Source: Lysinibacillus pakistanensis (lineage in GTDB: Bacteria > Bacillota > Bacilli > Bacillales_A > Planococcaceae). Taken from it: DNA of 64,000 nt. Shown piece by piece: positions 19,919 to 30,551 of the stretch; position 1 is the stretch's first letter; every line of letters begins with the position of its first letter. The position numbers were made by a program, and so were the translations under genes. A model generated the notes under the pieces. The model saw only the letters and a list, made by a program, of their open reading frames with translations, was not told the origin of the DNA and made no database searches. The stretch covers positions 1-64,000 of the forward strand of contig BBDJ01000019.1 in assembly GCA_001312325.1 (NCBI GenBank), read 5' to 3'.

Positions 19919-19950
19919 AGGCTACTCGCTTTCTTGGGGGCGAGTAGCCT
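19919..19950. other. perfect 11-bp hairpin in uppP-xseA gap
   Basis: AGGCTACTCGC and GCGAGTAGCCT enclose a 10-base loop. No T run follows on the plus strand; the minus strand has only a short one. It may be a leftover terminator or a processing or binding site. The 19761-20150 gap holds no gene that I can support. Confidence 0.55.
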
Positions 19951-20150
19951 AAAACGCATACTATTTATCCTTTGAATATGCTATCAATAGTTTGCCAATA
20001 AACAGTTTTACTATAGTAATTTCTTCCATAGGATGAAAGACAGTCATTTTTTCTAGCGAAACTGCATTTTGGCACGTCAACGACTTTAAAAAAATGTTAT
20101 GATAGTTGTAGTTTTGTGAAAAACTTGATTTTAGTAAAGGAGCCGAAAAC

Positions 20151-21504
20151 ATGTCATCTGCTTCTTATTTAACGGTAAAAGCATTAACAAAATATATTAA
20201 ACGAAAATTTGATGCCGATCCACATTTACGTGAGGTATATGTTAAGGGGGAGCTATCAAACGTTAAAATTCATCAATCTGGACATATCTATTTTACTTTA
20301 AAAGATGATGGTGCACGAATTGCCGCAACAATGTTTAAAACAGCAGCCACTAAATTAGCGTTCGAACCCAAGGAAGGAATGCAAGTATTTATCCGTGGTG
20401 ATGTAAACGTTTACGAGGGCTATGGAACCTATCAGCTTTATGTACAGGAGATGCAGCCTGATGGGGTTGGTAGCTTGTTTGTTGCCTTTAACCAATTAAA
20501 AGAGCAATTACAAAAAGAAGGTCTTTTTAAAACTGAATGGAAGCAGTCTATTCCAAGATTTCCTGAGAGAATCGGTGTCTTGACATCTACAACGGGGGCA
20601 GCGATTCGCGATATTTGTACAACGCTAAAACGACGTTATCCACTTGCTGAAATATTGATTTATCCGACGCTTGTTCAAGGGGGACAAGCTGCACCAAATA
20701 TCGTTCAAAATATTGAGCAAGCAAATTTTGATGCTTCATGTGATGTTCTCATCGTTGGACGAGGTGGAGGATCAATAGAAGATTTATGGGCATTTAATGA
20801 GGAGATTGTAGCTCGTGCTATTTTTAGTAGCCGCATACCCATTATTAGTGCTGTTGGTCATGAAACAGATACGACAATTGCGGATTTTGTGGCAGATTTG
20901 CGTGCTCCTACACCAACGGCTGCTGCTGAAATAGCTGTACCTGATCAACAGGATTTATTTCAGCGAGTACTGACTCAAAAATCACAGCTTCATCAAATGG
21001 TGAGGGCGCAACTTATGGCTGAGCGACAACGTCTAAATAAGCTCCAACAGTCTTATCCATTGTCAATGCCAGAAAGACTATATCGTCCGTTTACTGAAAA
21101 ACTAGCTCAGCTCGAATCAGACTTACAAAAAGCCATGCAGGTAGATTTGATGAAAAAGAGTGCACTGCTTCAGCAACTACATAGTGCTATCGAGCAACAT
21201 TCACCAAAAAAAGGCACTCACTTTCTATCAACGTGAGCTAGAAACACGAATTCAACAATTAACACGTGCCTCCTCACAATTTGTGACGAAGCAAAAACAT
21301 CAATTTGAGGCAACCGTTCGAACTTTAGAAGCATTGAATCCACTTGCGATTTTAACAAGGGGCTTTACAGTGGCGTATAAGGATGAACAAATGATTAAAT
21401 CGTCCGCTGAAGTCAAACAGCAGGATCAATTAACCCTAACCTTCCATGATGGAGAGGTTATCGCCGAAGTGACAAAAATCTTGCCAAAGAATGAGGGGGA
21501 ATAG
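20151..21504 (+). CDS. xseA: exodeoxyribonuclease VII large subunit
   Basis: Catalytic subunit of exonuclease VII, which degrades single-stranded DNA. An N-terminal OB fold ([26 protein letters not shown]), the central nuclease region with [32 protein letters not shown] and [28 protein letters not shown], then a long coiled coil. The frame breaks at the A6 run near 21210 and resumes [16 protein letters not shown]. About 451 residues after repair. GGAG precedes the ATG. Followed 3 bases later by xseB. Confidence 0.95.
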
Positions 21505-21506
21505 TT

Positions 21507-21740
21507 GTGGCAGAGAAACAACAGACTTTTGCGGAAGCAATGACAGCACTTGAGGAAATTGTCCGTCAGCTAGAACAAGGTGATGTGCCATTGGAAAACG
21601 CTATTGATTTATATAAGCAAGGAATGGAGCTATCACAATTTTGCCATAGTAAGCTGCAACATGCTGAGGAGCAGCTTATATCTATTGTCCAAGAGACAGG
21701 TGAAACAACTGCATTTGATCCATCAAAGGGAGAGAATTAA
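21507..21740 (+). CDS. xseB: exodeoxyribonuclease VII small subunit
   Basis: 77-residue helical partner of XseA. FAEAMTALEEIVRQLEQGDVPLENAIDLYKQGMEL is the family signature. It starts with GTG; GAGGGGGAA at the end of xseA serves as its ribosome site. It is directly followed by ispA with 3 bases between. Confidence 0.96.
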   Translation: MAEKQQTFAEAMTALEEIVRQLEQGDVPLENAIDLYKQGMELSQFCHSKLQHAEEQLISIVQETGETTAFDPSKGEN

Positions 21741-21743
21741 GAA

Positions 21744-22625
21744 ATGAATGAGCAATTAAAGTATTTTATTGAAAGCAACATACCACAAGTTGAAGCTGAA
21801 ATGTTTGCACTTGTTGAGAAGATTGATGCACCAGGTGATTTAAAAGAATCAATGCTATATTCGCTAAAGGCTGGAGGAAAACGAATTCGTCCACTTTTCG
21901 TGTTAGCCGTACTTGAGCTATTTAACAAGGATTTAAAGGTTGGATTAACTGTAGGATCAGTTATAGAAATTATCCATACGTATTCATTAATCCACGATGA
22001 TTTACCAAGCATGGATAATGATGATTTCCGTAGAGGGAAACCTACTAATCATAAAGTTTATGGAGAAGCACTAGCGACACTTGCTGGAGATGCATTAAAT
22101 ACGCTTGCATTTGGAATATTAGCACGCATGAATGTATCCGCTGAAAAACGCATTGAATTGGTTAACCTTTTAAGTATAGCAGCCGGTGCAGAAGGTATGG
22201 TTGGTGGTCAGGTACTAGATATGGAAGGAGAGCAACGCCAGTTAAATTTAGCAGAGCTTGAGCATGTTCATATCAATAAAACAGGTGCTTTATTACGATT
22301 TAGCATTGAAGCGGGAGCGGTATTAGCTAATGTGTCTTCCGAGGAACGAGCAACCCTAAAGGAATATGCACATCATATCGGTCTTGCGTTCCAAATTCAA
22401 GACGATATTTTAGATATTGAGGGCACAACGGAGGAGCTAGGTAAAACAGCAGGTAAGGATGTAGCGAGTGATAAAAGCACATATCCCGCCCTATTATCAC
22501 TAAATGGAGCGAAGGATAAGTTAGCTGAGCATTACCAGCTTGCCATTCATGCACTTGATCAATTACAAGTCGATGCTGGTTTACTACGTGAGTTTGCAGC
22601 CTATATTGTTCATCGTAAAAACTAA
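21744..22625 (+). CDS. ispA: farnesyl diphosphate synthase (polyprenyl synthetase)
   Basis: Condenses isopentenyl and dimethylallyl diphosphate to farnesyl diphosphate for quinone and undecaprenyl synthesis. It has the first aspartate-rich motif in IHDDLPSMDNDDFRRGKPTNH and the second in FQIQDDILD, with KAGGKRIRPLF binding diphosphate. 293 residues, intact. The small residue spacing before DDxxD is as in Bacillus IspA. A structured repeat lies right after the stop. Confidence 0.96.
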   Translation: MNEQLKYFIESNIPQVEAEMFALVEKIDAPGDLKESMLYSLKAGGKRIRPLFVLAVLELFNKDLKVGLTVGSVIEIIHTYSLIHDDLPSMDNDDFRRGKPTNHKVYGEALATLAGDALNTLAFGILARMNVSAEKRIELVNLLSIAAGAEGMVGGQVLDMEGEQRQLNLAELEHVHINKTGALLRFSIEAGAVLANVSSEERATLKEYAHHIGLAFQIQDDILDIEGTTEELGKTAGKDVASDKSTYPALLSLNGAKDKLAEHYQLAIHALDQLQVDAGLLREFAAYIVHRKN

Positions 22626-22630
22626 AAGAT

Positions 22631-22725
22631 CAATTACGCCCCAGCGTAATTGGCGTCTGGATTTTTTTTGAGCTCGCTCGAAAAGCTCCTCTTCAAAATC
22701 CGGGACATCCTCCAGGGGCTTTGGG
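22631..22725 (-). repeat. structured intergenic repeat, copy 1 (3' half only)
   Basis: Read on the minus strand it gives CCCAAAGCC.CTGG.GGATGTC.CGGAT...ATCC.GACGC.AATTACGC..GCGTAATTG, matching the 3' half of the elements at 36.2 and 50.4 kb. The last hairpin is AATTACGC/GCGTAATT here and ATTATGCC/GGCATAAT there, a compensatory change. The inner stem is GAGCT/AGCTC instead of CTTTGTG/CACAAAG. The 5' half is missing. On the plus strand it could also act as an ispA terminator. Confidence 0.75.
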
Positions 22726-22897
22726 TTTTTGTAAAGATAAACAAAGCAGTAAGAGCGAGGAATATGCTAGAATAGTTGAGGATGTTTGTCGAATGTGCAA
22801 ACAATAAGTGTTCGTACTTTTAGCATATTGATAACACTGTTATAATGGTGGAAACACAAATACGGTGAATATTTTATTGAAAAGGTGTGTGAGAAAG

Positions 22898-24799
22898 GTG
22901 GATTTAAATAAAATAACTAGTCCATCCTTTTTAAAAAAACTTAGACAAGAGGGACCTTGAGCATCTTGCGCAAGAAATTCGTACCTTCTTAATTGAAAAA
23001 TGTTCTGTCACAGGTGGTCATATTGGACCGAACCTAGGTGTTGTGGAGCTAACAATTATGCTTCATAAAATGTTTGACAGTCCAAAGGATAAGTTTTTAT
23101 GGGATGTTGGCCACCAAGCTTACGTGCATAAAATTTTGACAGGTCGTGCGTGTCAATTTGACACACTGCGTCAGTTCAAAGGGCTTTGTGGTTTTCCGAA
23201 GCTTGTGGAGAGTGAACATGATGAGTGGGAAACAGGGCATAGCTCGACATCTTTGTCAGCAGCTATGGGTATGGCTGCAGCACGTGATATTAAAAATGAG
23301 AAGAATTTCGTCGTTCCTATTATTGGTGATGGTGCTTTAACAGGCGGTATGGCACTTGAGGCATTAAATCATATTGGTCATGCGAAAACAAATATGATTG
23401 TTATTTTAAACGATAATGAAATGTCCATTGCCCCAAACGTCGGCGCTTTACACAATGTACTTGGACGTCTACGTACAGCGAAGGAATATTCAAAGGCGAA
23501 AGAAGAGCTTGAATCTCTTATCAACAAAATCCCTGTATTAGGCGGTAAACTTGCTTCAACGGCTGAGCGCGTAAAGGATAGCTTAAAGTATTTAGTGGTG
23601 TCAGGTGTATTCTTTGAGGAGCTAGGTTTTAAATATTTAGGACCAATTGATGGACATGATTTTGATGCGCTTGAGATGACTTTATCTTATGCTAAAAAAA
23701 GTAAAAGGTCCTGTACTTGTTCATGTTATAACAAAGAAAGGGAAAGGCTATAAACCCGCTGAAGATGATACGATTGGCAATTGGCATGGAACGGTCCGTA
23801 CAAAATTGAAAACGGTGCCTTTGTAAAATCAGAAACGAAAGGTCCAGCTTGGAGCAGCTTAATTGCAGAGACAGTACGTAAAATTGCACATGAGGATAAA
23901 CGAATAGTTACCATCACGCCTGCTATGCCTGTTGGCTCTAAACTACAAGGTATTCAGAAGGATTTTCCAAAGCGTTTCTTTGATGTAGGAATTGCTGAAC
24001 AGCATGCAGCGACAATGGCAGCAGGTTTAGCAACACAGAAAATGAAACCATTTTTAGCGATATATTCGACATTCCTACAACGTGCCTACGATCAAGTACT
24101 GCATGATATTGCGCGCCCTAATCTAAATGTCTTTATTGGAATTGACCGTGCAGGTTTAGTTGGTGCAGATGGTGAAACACATCAAGGTGTATTTGATATC
24201 GCCTTCCTTCGCCATATACCAAATATGACAATCATGATGCCAAAGGATGAAAATGAAGGTCAGCATATGGTAAAGACTGCTTTAGACTATGATGGTGGTC
24301 CGATAGCCCTACGTTATCCTCGAGGAAATGGGATTGGTGTTCCATTGGATGATGAGCTAATGACTTTACCAATAGGAAGCTGGGAAGTGTTGCGAGAGGG
24401 GAAAGATGCAACAATTTTAACGTTTGGTACAACCATTCCAATGGCAATGGAAGCAGCGCACTTGCTTGCTCAGCAGGGCGTTGATATCGAAGTAGTGAAT
24501 GCCCGCTTCATTAAACCGATGGATGAGGATATGTTGCATCGTATATTATCAAGCAAGAAACCTATTTTGACGATTGAAGAAGCAGTATTACAAGGTGGCT
24601 TTGGTAGTGGTGTGCTTGAATTTGCACATGACCATGGTTATTTAAATGCCTAATCGATCGTATGGGAATCCCTGACCAATTTATAGAGCATGGCAATGTA
24701 GATCAGCTACTCGCTGAAATTCACATGACAACTGAGGATACAGTGGCACGTATGCAAGTGTTACTTCAACAAAAACAGCAAGTAGGGTTGAATAAATAA
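22898..24799 (+). CDS. dxs: 1-deoxy-D-xylulose-5-phosphate synthase
   Basis: Thiamine-diphosphate enzyme joining pyruvate and glyceraldehyde 3-phosphate, the first step of the MEP isoprenoid pathway. [30 protein letters not shown], the ThDP motif [24 protein letters not shown], and the transketolase part [37 protein letters not shown] are present. It starts at GTG 22898 after GAGAAAG. Frame breaks: A7 run near 22935, A7 run near 23697, near 23795 (HGTGPYKI expected), and near 24650. About 633 residues after repair. Stop and the next ATG overlap (TAATG). Confidence 0.95.
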
Positions 24800-25619
24800 T
24801 GACAAAACAACCAAAAGAACGTGTAGATATTTTACTTGTAGAACGTGGGCTAAGTGAAACTCGTGAAAAAGCAAAGCGTTCCATTATGGCAGGTCTCGTT
24901 TTTTTCAAATGAAATTCGTATTGATAAGGCGGGAGAAAAAATAGCCATTGATGCCCCATTACAAGTAAAAGGCTCTGATTTAAAATATGTTAGTCGTGGT
25001 GGCTTGAAGCTTGAAAAGGCACTACAAATATTTGATATGTCTGTAGAGGGGAAGCTAATGCTTGATATTGGCTCCTCTACAGGAGGCTTTACAGATTGTG
25101 CATTACAGCATGGTGCAAGACATTGCTATGCATTAGATGTGGGTTCCAACCAACTAGCCTGGAAGATTCGCTCTGATGAACGTGTCACAGTGATGGAAAA
25201 AACAAATTTCCGTTATACGACTGCAGCAGATTTAACAGAGGGCTTGCCAGATTTTGCAACCATTGATGTTAGCTTTATTTCATTAGCACTTATTCTACCT
25301 GTCTTAAAAACCTGTTGATGCCTGGAGGCGATGTGATGGCATTGGTGAAGCCTCAATTTGAAGCTGGGAAAGACAAGGTTGGTAAAAAAAGGCATCGTTA
25401 GAGATAAAAAAAGTTCATTTAGAGGTATTAGAAAAGACGGCAGCAATGGCGACAGAGGTCGGCTTTATTGTTAAGGATGCTTCGTTTTCTCCTATTACAG
25501 GGGGCGAGGGAAATATTGAATTTTTATTCCATTTAGTGAATCCTGTAGGAGATGAACAAATTCCTGCTTATACAGCTTTTGATACACTCGTTGAAGAAGC
25601 GCATAATTCTCTTAAATAA
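24799..25619 (+). CDS. TlyA-family rRNA 2'-O-methyltransferase (YqxC)
   Basis: An N-terminal S4 RNA-binding domain (RVDILLVERGLSETREKAKRSIMAG) is followed by an FtsJ-like SAM domain (SRGGLKLEKALQIFD, LDIGSSTGGFTDCALQHGA). TlyA homologues methylate 16S and/or 23S rRNA at cytidine 2'-OH; the exact target here is unknown. Frame breaks lie at the T6 run near 24902, near 25315, and at A runs near 25385 and 25408. About 272 residues after repair. The position after dxs and before ahrC is the Bacillus order. Confidence 0.9.
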
Positions 25620-25650
25620 CACGTGCTCACTACCTGAGCCGTGTTTTTTT
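25619..25650 (+). terminator. terminator after yqxC
   Basis: ACACG-GCTCA pairs with TGAGC-CGTGT and is followed by T7. Confidence 0.8.
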
Positions 25651-25720
25651 CTTGTACTTTTATGCTGAAAATGGTAGTGTGAATATACATATATATAATT
25701 ATTTATAAGAGGTGACCACA

Positions 25721-26160
25721 ATGAATAAAGGACAGAGACATATACGAATTCGGGATATTATTGCCAATCATGAAATAGAAACACAAGATGATTTAGTCGA
25801 TTTTTTAAAAGATGCAGGCTATAATGTGACCCAAGCAACGGTATCACGTGATATAAAGGAACTTCATCTTGTTAAAGTTCCATTGCAGGATGGACGCTAT
25901 AAATATAGCTTGCCCGCTGACCAACGTTTCAATCCTATGCAAAAATTACATCGTGCATTGGCAGATGCGTTTGTCAGCATTGATGGTGCATCGCATTTTT
26001 TAGTCATGAAGCTCTTCCTGGTAATGCGAATGCTATTGCTTCACTGCTTGACCATTTAGATTGGCCTGAGATTTTAGGTACGATTTCTGGAGATGATACA
26101 ATCTTAATTATTTGCCGTGACGAAAATGAGCGTGAAAATACAAAAAAAATCGCTTATTAG
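25721..26160 (+). CDS. argR: arginine repressor ArgR/AhrC
   Basis: Hexameric repressor/activator of arginine metabolism. The N-terminal winged helix ([41 protein letters not shown]) and the C-terminal arginine-binding motif ([34 protein letters not shown]) are clear. ATG 25721 fits AGAGGTG upstream better than GTG 25712. The frame breaks near 26005 with one base missing, then runs to a stop at 26160. About 149 residues, normal length. Confidence 0.93.
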
Positions 26161-26207
26161 AAATGCTATAATTTAGTATTGGAATTTGATACAGAGGTGA
26201 CATTTTT

Positions 26208-27902
26208 GTGTTAAAAGAGCTTAGTATTCGAAACTTTGCCATTATAGAGGATTTGACAGTTAGCTTTTCAAATGGTTTAACTGTATTAACAGGAGAAACA
26301 GGTGCTGGAAAATCAATTATCATTGATGCTGTCCATTTACTTGCAGGCGGTAGAGGAAACTCCGAATTCATTCGTCATGGAGCAAGAAAGGCTGAATTAG
26401 GAGGTTTATTTCAAATCTCCAGTTCTTTGCATCCTGTGCATAAAAAGCTTGAAGAAGCAGGCATTGAGATTGAAGAAGATACCATTATTTTACGCCGTGA
26501 TTTACATGATACTGGCAAAAGTATTTGTCGAGTAAACGGAAAACTGGTGCCATTATCTGTACTCCGTGATATTGGCGCTAGCTTAATCGATATTCATGGT
26601 CAACATGAAAATCAGGAACTGATGGACGAAAAACAGCACATTTATTTGCTGGACCACTTTGCAGAGGAACAACTTGCTCCAATACAGGAAGTATACAGTT
26701 CTCAGTATGAAGAATATCGATCGCTAAAAAGAGAATTGGCTTCTATTTCAATTGATGAGCAGTTAATGGCGCAACGTATTGATTTATATCAGTTCCAAAT
26801 GAAAGAGCTAGAGGATGCCAAATTAAGGTTAGGTGAGGAAGATGAGCTTCTTGACGAACGTCGCCGTTTGATGAATTTCAATAAGATTTTTGAGCGTTCT
26901 AATGAAGCCTATGAAGCAATTCAAGGGGAATCGAAAGGTCTTGACTGGATAGGCAATGCAATGGGGGCATTAGAGGATGCTGCAAAAGTTGACGATCAGT
27001 TTAAAGAAGCCTCGGAAGCTGTAACCACAGCATTCTATGCATTACAGGATGCTGCACACCAGGTTAAAAATGTATTAGATGAATTAGAGTTTGACCCAGC
27101 CCGATTAAATGAAGTCGAGCAGCGTTTAGCACTATTCCAAAATTTAAAGCGTAAATATGGCTCAACAATTGAAGAGATTTTAGCGTATTACGATAAAATT
27201 AAAACTGAGCTGAATGAACTCTTAAATCGCGATGAAATTTTACAGGTTAAAGAGCGAAAAGTACTAGAAATGGAATCAGCACTACAAGAGCTGGCTGTAC
27301 AATTAACTGCTATTCGAAAAAAATGCTGCACATCATTTAAGTGAGGCTATTATGGCTGAACTACGTGAATTACATATGGAAAAAGCAAAATTTATTGTTA
27401 ATTTTGATGAATTATCATTTTTTTGATGCCAACGGGAAAGACCAGGTTATTTTTTATATTTCCACGAATGTGGCGAGCCGCCAAAATCATTACCTAAAAT
27501 TGCATCTGGTGGTGAATTGTCACGTATGATGCTTGCGTTAAAGACCATTTTCTCATCTTCAAACGGCATCACCTCAATTATTTTTGACGAGGTAGATACC
27601 GGTGTAAGTGGTCGAGTTGCACAGGCAATTGCTGAAAAAAATTGCTGCAATCTCTATCAACTCTCAGGTTTTATGTATTTCACATTTACCACAAGTCGCT
27701 GCGATGGCTGATCATCATTATTTTATCAAAAAAGAAGTGAACCATGATCGAACATTTACTTCATTGCTTGAAATTGATACAAAAGCTCGCATTGAAGAAG
27801 TAAGTCGGATGATGTCTGGTGCAGAAATTACTGACTTAACTTTACAGCATGCAACAGAGCTATTAAAAATGGCAAATGCCCGAAAAAAAACAAATGAAAT
27901 AA
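26208..27902 (+). CDS. recN: DNA repair protein RecN
   Basis: SMC-like ATPase for double-strand-break repair. Walker A is GETGAGKSIIIDA; signature and Walker B are ASGGELSRMMLALK and IIFDEVDTGVSG, with a coiled-coil arm between. It starts at GTG 26208 after GAGGTGAC. Frame breaks: A7 run near 27320, T7 near 27420, near 27470, and the A6 run near 27640. The open frame runs on past the A8 run at 27883, but removing one A gives ARKKQMK and a stop at 27902 directly before a terminator, so I use that end. About 563 residues. Confidence 0.93.
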
Positions 27903-27910
27903 CCCTTCAT

Positions 27911-27942
27911 CCAGAGACATTTTTAATGTTTCTGGGTTTTTT
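27911..27942 (+). terminator. terminator after recN
   Basis: CCAGAGACAT pairs with ATGTTTCTGG and is followed by GTTTTTT. Confidence 0.85.
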
Positions 27943-28023
27943 CAATTTGCACAAATATTTACCGCTTATAAGAATGCCACAACAACACATAGTAAAAAGA
28001 CAAATATGAAAAGGAGGTGTCGT

Positions 28024-28974
28024 ATGTATCGTCGTTGGCGTCAATTTGTCATTTTGCCTATGCTCATCGTTTTATTTTTCATGCCAGTTCAGGCATTTGC
28101 CGCAAAAAAGCTAATTCCGATGGGCGAAGCAATTGGAATTCAACTTCAGCTATCTCATGTATTTGTAGCACATGATGTGCTATTAGCTTCCAATCAGTGG
28201 ATGAAAGGAGGCGCTGTGATTGAAAAAATAAATGAAATACCTGTAAAAACGCTGGCAGATGCCAAACAGGCTGTTGCAACGCAAGGGCAGCAGAAATGGA
28301 CGATGAAAAGTGAAGGAAAAGAAGTAACCCTTGAGTTACAGGAGCAAGAAGCAACACATGTTATTTCCTTTTTAAAAGATGAAACAGATGGAGTAGGAAC
28401 ATTGACGTACATTGATCCAGAGACAAAAAAATTACGGTGCATTAGGCCATCAAATTGTCGATTCAACTTTACAAGAAGCCCCTGTTTTTCGAGCTGGCTC
28501 CATCTTCTTAGCTTCGATTCAACAAATTCGTAAAAGTATACCTGGTCAACCCGGCTATAAAATTTCCTCCATTGAAAAACATCAGGAACGATTAGGGAGC
28601 ATCGATAAAAATACCGTTTATGGAATTTTTGGTCGTTGGGAAGACGGCTATCCACAAAGTTTGCCAAAAGCAATTGAAATTATGCATGAAAAGGATATAA
28701 AAACGGGAAAGGCTGAAATCTACACGGCGATAGAGGGCAGTAAGGTGGAAACTTTTTCAATCGAAATAATAAAAATCGAAAATGAACGTCTTGAATTTAT
28801 CATTTCCGACGAAAAGCTCATTGAAAAAAACAGGTGGTATTTTACAGGGAATGAGTGGTAGCCCAATCATCCAAAACGGTCGTTTTGTAGGTGCTGTTAC
28901 ACATATGTTTGTGGAGGAGCCAAAAAAAGGGAGCTGCTATTACTGTAGCGGAAATGTTAAGAAAGTCATCCTAA
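28024..28974 (+). CDS. spoIVB: SpoIVB sporulation peptidase
   Basis: Forespore-secreted S55 serine peptidase that triggers pro-sigma-K processing. A signal anchor ([19 protein letters not shown]), a PDZ-like region ([20 protein letters not shown]), and the peptidase domain with the histidine in GALGHQIVD and the serine in [31 protein letters not shown] precedes ATG 28024. Frame breaks lie at the A7 run near 28430, A6 near 28830 and A7 near 28925. The stop at 28974 is followed by a terminator. About 315 residues after repair, shorter than the 426 of B. subtilis. Confidence 0.9.
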
Positions 28975-28977
28975 TAG

Positions 28978-29008
28978 TGGGGCTGCCTTTGGGTAGCTCC
29001 ATTTTTTC
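28978..29008 (+). terminator. terminator after spoIVB
   Basis: TGGGGCTGCC and GGGTAGCTCCA pair (two G-T wobbles), followed by TTTTTT. Confidence 0.8.
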
Positions 29009-29131
29009 ATGAAAATTTGTGTTTTTATATGGGAATCATCAAGGATTTCGTTTTTTCATGAAGGGATTAGCGATACTAAAAAAAACTGTAGTTTTATCTC
29101 GGTTTTTTCACTAAAATAAAGAAGATAAGCA

Positions 29132-29240
29132 TTCGACATTTTGCAGGTATTTATCATAACTTGTCGATTAAAAAAAGAAAGTATCGGACTACATACTCAT
29201 TTTTGGAAATAGAAAAGGTTTTTAAAACAAAAATGTCGAA
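29132..29240 (+). promoter_or_regulatory. Spo0A boxes upstream of spo0A
   Basis: TGTCGAA, the consensus 0A box, occurs at 29234-29240 and on the opposite strand at 29132-29138 (TTCGACA). A one-mismatch box TGTCGAT lies at 29162-29168. Clusters of such boxes mark the autoregulated spo0A promoter in Bacillus. I cannot place the sigma-H -35/-10 with confidence. Confidence 0.65.
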
Positions 29241-29322
29241 AATTCACAGTGTGCCAAAAATGGCATAAGGGGTAGTTACGCTTTGAAGTGATTCAAAGCA
29301 CAGTCCAGAAGGAGGAATTGAA

Positions 29323-30115
29323 ATGACAAAGGTAAAGGTAGCGATTGCAGACGATAATCGTGAGTTATTAAAAACAATGGAGCAGTATTTTCAAGGGCAT
29401 CCCGAAATAGAGATTATTGCAACTGCTTCAAATGGAAAAGTTTGCTTACAAATGCTTGAGGAATTTACACCAGATATTTTACTCCTAGATATAATTATGC
29501 CTCATCTTGATGGTTTAGCAGTTTTAGAATCCATGTATCAAAATGAACAAATGTCATCGATTCAAGTAATCATGCTGACTGCATTTGGCCAAGAGGATGT
29601 CATGAAACAAGCGGTTGATTTAGGTGCTTCGTATTTCATGCTAAAGCCATTTGAATTTGATCAATTGGTGCAAAAGATTCTTCATTGCGCTGGACAAAAA
29701 GCAACACTTCCTAAAAAGACAAGTGTTTTACAACCTACAGCGCCACAAAAATTAAATCAACATCAATTAGATAGCACGATTACAGCCATCATTAAAGAAA
29801 TTGGTGTCCCTGCACATATTAAAGGGTACTCCTATTTACGAGAAGCTATTCAAATGGTGTTTGAGGATATCGAGTTATTAGGCTCTGTGACGAAAATCCT
29901 ATATCCAGAAATCGCTAAAAAAATTCAATACAACTCCTTCACGTGTAGAACGTGCTATTCGCCATGCCATTGAGGTAGCGTGGAATCGAGGAAATTATGA
30001 ATCGATTTCGTCAATGTTTGGCTATACCGTTCATCACTTAAAATCGAAGCCGACAAATAGTGAATTTATCGCCATGATTGCGGATAAGATTCGCATTGAT
30101 ATGATGGCGAGCTAA
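29323..30115 (+). CDS. spo0A: sporulation master regulator Spo0A
   Basis: Phosphorelay response regulator. The receiver domain has DDN near the N-terminus, the phosphorylated Asp in [15 protein letters not shown], and KPFEFDQL; the C-terminal DNA-binding domain has the recognition region [29 protein letters not shown] precedes the ATG. The frame breaks at the A7 run near 29925, one A too many, just before the recognition helix; repair gives about 264 residues. The gene order recN-spoIVB-spo0A is as in other spore formers. A terminator follows. Confidence 0.96.
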
Positions 30116-30182
30116 AAAAACAATCATATGTTAAAGGAGAATGACCAGTAGCCATTATTTATAACCTATATATAAATTCAAA

Positions 30183-30236
30183 GCGCCTATGTAAGCAGTC
30201 TTCAAGCTGTTTATGAGGCGTATTTTTTTAATTTAG
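30183..30236 (+). terminator. terminator after spo0A
   Basis: CGCCT...AGCAG and GCTGT...AGGCG form a long interrupted stem, followed by TATTTTTTT. Confidence 0.7.
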
Positions 30237-30239
30237 TTA

Positions 30240-30551
30240 GGAAGGCCTAATACATTTTTGTATAATTTGTGACAAAAACAGTATCTATATGATAAATTAA
30301 TGAATGATTTAGTAAATAACATGATTACTTGCAGTTATTTTATACAATTATGATAACAGAATAGCATACATTAAGTTAAATATTTCCTTTTAGTAGTAAA
30401 TAACAGCTAAAAATGATAGGAAAAATATAAAATATGGTAGAATGTCTTACTGATAAAGTAGGGGTATTTTCTTTCTGAGTAGTGACAATTGTCTCTAAAC
30501 AAATGTAAATAGATTGTATATACTTACAGATAGAGGGAAGGAGGAGGTAGC
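30240..30551. other. intergenic, no gene seen
   Basis: AT-rich leader without an open frame of note. It ends in GGGAAGGAGGAGG, the ribosome site of the next gene. Confidence 0.4.

Noticed and set aside
22631..22725. Plain terminator between ispA and dxs
   Set aside because: It may end transcription, but its sequence matches the 3' half of the repeat family in order and detail, so it is listed as a repeat copy.
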